Shown here one piece after another: positions 23,596 through 27,702 of a stretch of DNA of 27,702 nucleotides. The position numbers and the translations under genes are program-made. Position 1 is the stretch's first letter; each line of letters begins with the position of its first letter. Source of the stretch: Clostridiales bacterium UBA3953 (GTDB lineage: Bacteria > Bacillota > Clostridia > Oscillospirales > CAG-272); assembly GCA_002385415.1 (NCBI GenBank), contig DGDL01000094.1:683-28384 (forward strand), read 5' to 3'. Under the pieces are notes generated by a model. It was not told the DNA's origin. It did not search any database and saw only the letters and a list, made by a program, of their open reading frames with translations.

Positions 23596-24143
23596 AGCTC
23601 GGTGGTGCTGCCTGCGACCGGGCGATAGTCTATTTGAAGCCGGTTACGCTCGGTCGTCAGTCCTCTCAACTCAACGGTGTAGTCGAGCGCGATGCGGCCC
23701 GACGAGTTTTTGTACTCGTTTTCGACCGCAAGCGTGTTTATTATAAGCTCTATTGGCATGAAATCGGTGTTGTATATGCAGTGCTGGCGGCGCTCCGCCT
23801 CGCTGAAGCGGCATGCCGTCGCGCCGCTGCCGGTGCGTACCATCGTGACGGTGCCCGGCATGCTGCGCGAAAAAGACAGCGTGGTGCTCGACTGCTCGAA
23901 CCCCATTTCCTCGCTCTCGTCATAGGTGAGCGAAACAGTCTCTCCGTCGTCGGAAAGCACGCCGTCGGTTTTGTATTCTATAGTTTCAACCTCTATATCC
24001 ACATCATAACCGCCGTCGTCAAAACCGAAGGAGACGGACATATCGTCATCGTCGTCCGGCGTCAGGTCGCGGATTTGAGAGGTTATACTGATTCGCACCG
24101 GAATTATGGCGGATTTATCCGCCGTTTTCTTGTCGGTTTTCAT
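23592..24143 (-). CDS. DUF1934 (YwiB-like) protein
   Basis: This 183-residue protein has a DUF1934 beta-barrel (calycin-like) pattern: VRISITSQI near the N-terminus, TVSLTYDESEEMG in the middle, TVTMVRTG next, and GRIALDYTVEL near the C-terminus. It carries an acidic DDDDD insert around 30-34. Function is unknown. It sits before holA with a 4-base overlap. A consensus promoter ends only about 10 bases before the ATG, so the mRNA would be nearly leaderless; a GTG at residue 16 is an alternative start. Confidence 0.8.
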   Translation of the reverse strand: MKTDKKTADKSAIIPVRISITSQIRDLTPDDDDDMSVSFGFDDGGYDVDIEVETIEYKTDGVLSDDGETVSLTYDESEEMGFEQSSTTLSFSRSMPGTVTMVRTGSGATACRFSEAERRQHCIYNTDFMPIELIINTLAVENEYKNSSGRIALDYTVELRGLTTERNRLQIDYRPVAGSTTEL

Positions 24144-24152
24144 AATAGTTAT

Positions 24153-24181
24153 ATTTTACTCCCATGCTCGGTGATTGTCAA
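24153..24181 (-). promoter_or_regulatory. Strong sigma-A promoter in front of DUF1934-holA
   Basis: On the minus strand TTGACA (24176-24181), 17 bases and TAAAAT (24153-24158). The expected start is about 3 bases before the ATG at 24143. It gives the holA cluster a promoter independent of polA. Confidence 0.7.
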
Positions 24182-24238
24182 GAAATAATACGCCGCCGGG
24201 GGCTGCCGAGCCTGTGCAGGCGGGTTTGCTGCGGGGCT

Positions 24239-26761
24239 TTACACCTCATACCATGTTTTACCCGTTGCCGTCTCGACAACAAGAGGCACAGTCAGATTTG
24301 CCGCATGCTCCATCTTGTCGCGCAAAATCTCGGCGGCGCGCTCTGCACAGCTTTCGTGCGCCTCGACGAGCAGCTCGTCATGCACCTGAAGTATCAGCCG
24401 GGCATCAAGCCCCGCCTCGCGCAGCGCACGGTCGACATCTATCATCGCGCTCTTTATAATATCTGCCGCCTCGCCCTGAATCGGGCTGTTCATCGCGACG
24501 CGCTCGCCGAATGCGACCAGCTGTTTCTTTTTGGCGGCAAGCTCGGGTATATATCTGCGCCTGCCGCGGCGGGTCGTGACAAATCCCTGCTCGTGCGCGG
24601 CGGCTACCGTGCGCTGCAGATACTCGCGCACTTTCGGATAGGTGCGGAAATAGCCCTCAATATACTCGGCGGCCTCGCGCCGGGTGATGCGAAGGTCCTG
24701 TGACAGCGAATAGTCGCCGATGCCGTATACTATGCCGAAATTGACTGCCTTTGCGCGATTGCGCAGCTCGGGCGTGACCTGCTCCTCGGGCACACCGAAC
24801 ACCTTTGACGCCGTCAGGGTGTGGATGTCGTCGCCGCGCAGAAACGCGCCTGTCATATTTTCGTCGCCGGATATGTCCGCCAGCAGTCGCAGCTCTATCT
24901 GCGAATAGTCGGCGCCGATAAGGACGTAGCCGTCCTCGGGTATAAAGTATTTGCGCAGCTCGCGACCGAGCTCGGTACGGATTGGGATGTTTTGAAGGTT
25001 GGGCTCGGTCGACGACAGCCTGCCCGTCGCGGCTACTGTCTGTTTAAAACTGGTGTGGACGCGTCCGCGCTCGTCGGCGACGGCAAGCAGTCCCTCGGTA
25101 TAGGTCGAGCGCAGCTTTGTAACATGTCTATATTCGAGCAGGCAGCTCACGACCTCGGAGTAGGGGCGCAGCCGCTCGAGCGTTTCGGCGTCGGTCGACC
25201 AGCCGGTCTTTGTCCTTCTGCCCGAGGGCAAGCCGAGATGCTCGAAAAGTACCTCGCCAAGCTGCTTTGGCGAGTTGAGATTAAACTCGAACCCCACAAC
25301 GTCGTATATTGCCTGCGCATACGTTTGTGCCATCTCGGCAAGCTGCGCCGAAAACCGCTCTATGCCGGCGCGGTCGATTTTAAAGCCCGCACGCTCCATA
25401 CGGTAGAGCACCTCGGCGAGCGGAAGCTCAAGCTCATAAAACAGTTTCTCCTGCCCGCTTTCGCGCAGCTCGCGCTCCAGCGGCTCCCGCAGCAGGTCAG
25501 CCATGGTGCACAAGTGCACGCTCGCGGGAAGGCTGCCGAGGTATTTGTCCGACAGCTTCACAGGCTCGTATGAGCTTGCGCCCGAGTCGGCGACATAAGC
25601 GGCAAGCAGTGTGTCAAAGACGGGGTTTATCTCGGTTATTTTGTATTTTTCGAGCGCATGACGCAGCGCTTTCGTGTCATGCGCACTGATTTTGTGCGTT
25701 ATGAAAAACTCGGCAGACTCAGCCGCAGGGCAGGCGTAAAGCTCGTCGCCGGACGCGACGATCATATCCTCGCCTAACAGCCCAACCGTCCAAACTTTAC
25801 CGGCGTCGAGCGCGGCAAGCGCCGCACCGTCCAGCCTCTCCGGCTCGGAAGGGAGCGGTCGACCGCTTTCTTGACCGGTCGGCGCCTCGCCCCGAAGCCC
25901 CATTTTATCTATAAGGCTGGTGAACTCAAGCTCGGTGAAAATCCCAAGCAGGGCTTGTCTGTCCCCGCCCGTATACCTTGCCTCCTCGAGCGCAAACGGC
26001 AGCGGCACCTCGCGAGATATAAGCGCAAGCCGGCGTGACAGAAACGCCTGCTCGCGCCCGGCGGCAAGCCTTTCGTTTATCGAAGCCGAAACCTCCGGCA
26101 CCGGCAGCTTTGAGTACAGGTTTTCGAGCGTGCCGTAAGCGGCTATGAGTTTTGTGGCGGTTTTCTCGCCGACGCCCTTTATGCCGGGGATATTGTCGGA
26201 GGTGTCGCCCATAAGCGCTTTTGCGTCCGCATAGTGCTCGGGCGGCATGCCGTAATCGGCAATAAACCGCTCGCGGTCATACTCGACGGTCTCGCGCGTT
26301 TTGGCATAAAGCACCCGTACGTTTTCGGTGATAAGCTGCATGGCGTCCCGGTCGCCTGTTGCAAGATAGGTGAGCAGCTCCGGGTCACGCGCCGACTCTG
26401 TCGCCAGCGTGCCGAGTATGTCGTCGGCCTCCCAGCCGGGCAGCTCGCAAAGCGTAAAGCCCAGCGCCTGCGCCACCTTTTTGGCGTATGGCAACTGCAC
26501 CGCAAGCTCGTCGGGCATGCCCTTGCGGGTCGCTTTATAGGCTTCGTACAGCTCATGGCGGAAGGTAGGCGCAGCCATGTCGAACGCCACGACGGCATAA
26601 TCGGGCTTGTATGCTTCGAGGTGCTTTTGCAGAGACGTCGTAAAGCCGTATACGGCATGTGTATACAGCCCTGCGGAGTTGGTCAGGGGCTTTATAGCGT
26701 AAAACGCGCGGTTGAGCAGGCTGTTGCCGTCAACCACGAGCAGGTTTTTTTGCGTTTTCAT
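24239..26761 (-). CDS. polA: DNA polymerase I
   Basis: This 840-residue repair polymerase fills gaps and removes RNA primers. Residues 1-290 form the 5'-3' exonuclease with LLVVDGNSLL, WEADDILGTLA (110-120), TGDRDAMQLI and MGDTSDNIPGIKGVG (184-198). The middle domain (about 310-465) has lost the first exonuclease motif (no DTET), so proofreading is presumably absent, as in many Bacillota PolA proteins. The polymerase domain has motif A DYSQIELR (618-625), motif B RNRAKAVNFGIVYG (668-681) and motif C VHDE (793-796). GAGGTGA lies 9 bases before the ATG. Confidence 0.97.
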   Translation of the reverse strand: MKTQKNLLVVDGNSLLNRAFYAIKPLTNSAGLYTHAVYGFTTSLQKHLEAYKPDYAVVAFDMAAPTFRHELYEAYKATRKGMPDELAVQLPYAKKVAQALGFTLCELPGWEADDILGTLATESARDPELLTYLATGDRDAMQLITENVRVLYAKTRETVEYDRERFIADYGMPPEHYADAKALMGDTSDNIPGIKGVGEKTATKLIAAYGTLENLYSKLPVPEVSASINERLAAGREQAFLSRRLALISREVPLPFALEEARYTGGDRQALLGIFTELEFTSLIDKMGLRGEAPTGQESGRPLPSEPERLDGAALAALDAGKVWTVGLLGEDMIVASGDELYACPAAESAEFFITHKISAHDTKALRHALEKYKITEINPVFDTLLAAYVADSGASSYEPVKLSDKYLGSLPASVHLCTMADLLREPLERELRESGQEKLFYELELPLAEVLYRMERAGFKIDRAGIERFSAQLAEMAQTYAQAIYDVVGFEFNLNSPKQLGEVLFEHLGLPSGRRTKTGWSTDAETLERLRPYSEVVSCLLEYRHVTKLRSTYTEGLLAVADERGRVHTSFKQTVAATGRLSSTEPNLQNIPIRTELGRELRKYFIPEDGYVLIGADYSQIELRLLADISGDENMTGAFLRGDDIHTLTASKVFGVPEEQVTPELRNRAKAVNFGIVYGIGDYSLSQDLRITRREAAEYIEGYFRTYPKVREYLQRTVAAAHEQGFVTTRRGRRRYIPELAAKKKQLVAFGERVAMNSPIQGEAADIIKSAMIDVDRALREAGLDARLILQVHDELLVEAHESCAERAAEILRDKMEHAANLTVPLVVETATGKTWYEV

Positions 26762-26868
26762 CCGTTTGGTTCACCTCGGTATATCCTCAAAAATCGCGGG
26801 GGCAAATGCAGCGGCATTTTTTTGCACATGTCTCCGGCATTATGCCATAAATTATATTGTATCCTTCA

Positions 26869-26897
26869 AATATGACCCAGACACGAGCATTTTTCAA
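26869..26897 (-). promoter_or_regulatory. Possible promoter of polA
   Basis: On the minus strand TTGAAA (26892-26897), 17 bases and CATATT (26869-26874). The -10 is weak, and a perfect TATAAT nearby (about 26851-26856) lacks a good -35. The intergenic region 26762-27057 holds this and the divergent promoter at 26973, and no gene. Confidence 0.4.
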
Positions 26898-26972
26898 CGT
26901 ATCTGTTAAATAATTCTTCATTATTATTTTACATTACACTCGATTTGCAGGCGACCATTCATAAATCGGGTA

Positions 26973-27001
26973 TTGATTTAAACGGTGTGCGGTGGTATCA
27001 T
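26973..27001 (+). promoter_or_regulatory. Promoter of the radical SAM gene
   Basis: TTGATT (26973-26978), 17 bases and TATCAT (26996-27001), running on as TATCATTATTAT. The same 12 bases occur in the HflC promoter. Predicted start near 27008. Confidence 0.65.
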
Positions 27002-27057
27002 TATTATAGTGAATAGTGACAAAACCTATAGCAAAGACGAGGACACAAATAAGCTAC

Positions 27058-27702
27058 ATGAAAACAACAAACGGGCGTCCGGTGCGCGTGCTGCTTGTCT
27101 ACCCCGACTATACCGACCGCGACCAGAAGTTTCGGTCGGGCGGCGGTAACTACAGCGAGGGGCTTGCATCGATTTCGGCGGTGCTCAAGCAGGGTGGACA
27201 CGAGGTCAAGCTCTTGCACCTGCTTTATTTCCATAGCGAAAACGAGTTCAAACTCAAGCTCCGAGAGATTGGCGAGTTTGATATAATTGGGTTCACCGTC
27301 CGAACAACAGCTTTTCCCGACTGCAAAGAATATATAAAATGGACGCGCGAGGCGTGCCCGGACGTATTTATAATCTGCGGCGGCTATCACTGCACATTGG
27401 TGCCCGACGAGGTGCTGGCGGTCGATGGCGTCGACTGCGTTTGTGTCGGCGAGGGCGAGTATGCAAAGCTTGAGCTGTGCGATAAAATGCGCGACGGTAT
27501 CGATTATACCGATACACAAAGTCTTTATTTCAAGCTGCCGGACGGCACCATAAAGAAAAATCCTATCCGGCCGCTGTTTTCCGATCTTGACCGGCTGCCG
27601 ATACCCGATTTTGACCTTTTCGATTATCCCAATCTCGAGTCGTCCAAAGTGGGCACCGCTATAGTCGTGCTCAGCCGCGGCTGTTTTTATAACTGCACAT
27701 AC
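27058..27702 (+). CDS. B12-binding domain radical SAM protein (truncated at right edge)
   Basis: The first 215 residues are present and the frame is open to the edge. Residues of about 8-140 form a cobalamin-binding fold (VRVLLVYPDY, then FDIIGFTVRT, FIICGGYHCTLVPDEVL and VDCVCVGEGE). A linker with LPIPDFDLFDYP follows, then SRGCFYNCTY, the start of the CxxxCxxC iron-sulfur motif. Such enzymes do methylations, ring changes or other radical reactions; the class cannot be set without the rest. The ATG at 27058 lacks a close ribosome site. A GTG at 27016 in frame would lie only about 8 bases after the predicted transcript start, so ATG is preferred. Confidence 0.85.
   Translation, partial: MKTTNGRPVRVLLVYPDYTDRDQKFRSGGGNYSEGLASISAVLKQGGHEVKLLHLLYFHSENEFKLKLREIGEFDIIGFTVRTTAFPDCKEYIKWTREACPDVFIICGGYHCTLVPDEVLAVDGVDCVCVGEGEYAKLELCDKMRDGIDYTDTQSLYFKLPDGTIKKNPIRPLFSDLDRLPIPDFDLFDYPNLESSKVGTAIVVLSRGCFYNCTY

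Noticed and set aside
24239..26761. Loss of the PolA proofreading motif as a novelty
   Set aside because: Common in PolA proteins of Bacillota, so expected.
1..27702. CRISPR array, integrase, transposase, phage or toxin-antitoxin genes
   Set aside because: No spaced repeats of suitable length and no such protein motifs seen on either strand.

Overview
The window looks like the chromosome of a Clostridia-type Bacillota, probably an uncultured gut or anaerobic lineage of moderately high GC (judged by eye, not computed). The evidence is a MsmX/UgpC-type sugar ABC ATPase, recA-recX, a DUF1934 (YwiB-like) protein next to holA, a Toprim/DUF4093 RNase M5-like protein, a PolA without the proofreading motif, AGGAGG-type ribosome binding sites, and consensus sigma-A promoters. 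I see no tRNA, rRNA, CRISPR array, transposase, integrase or phage gene.

Layout. (1) 1-2457, minus: a membrane-GAF-GGDEF-HD-GYP c-di-GMP protein that runs off the left edge and is split by an exact 8-bp tandem duplication. (2) 2504-4718, minus: a two-gene operon of an ICMT-like membrane methyltransferase and a GH3-family adenylating enzyme, with its own promoter. (3) 5035-6147, minus: a stand-alone sugar-importer ATPase with promoter and terminator. (4) 6626-9197, minus: an SGNH hydrolase-recA-recX operon behind a perfect-consensus promoter. (5) 9444-10352, plus: a lone HflC-like SPFH protein. (6) 10626-13570, plus: two overlapping genes for MutS-type ATPases that lack mismatch-recognition domains, closed by a double terminator. 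(7) 13881-19266: a divergent sugar/lipid locus. AraC regulator plus ceramidase-like hydrolase read left; a BadF/GlcNAc-kinase-like sugar kinase, a DegT aminotransferase and a catalytically dead DegT-like partner read right. (8) 19267-19670: a convergent intergenic region with four strong hairpins. (9) 19671-26761, minus: polA, DUF1934, holA, a membrane protein, the RNase M5-like protein, GtrA and a Gfo/Idh/MocA oxidoreductase. (10) 27058 to the right edge, plus: a truncated B12-binding radical SAM protein.

How the genes work together. Two genome-maintenance blocks (recA-recX; polA-holA) flank accessory carbohydrate and lipid functions. The AraC regulator has three GTCAAT repeats at about two-turn spacing between the divergent promoters. 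It plausibly controls both the hydrolase arm and the kinase/aminotransferase arm, and MsmX could energise sugar importers encoded elsewhere. The best candidates for undescribed biology are the MutS-like ATPase pair with Asn in both Walker B motifs, the DegT plus pseudo-DegT pair, the GH3 plus ICMT-like pair, and the 8-bp slippage-type switch in the c-di-GMP protein. All functional statements are inferred from sequence motifs; no search was run.
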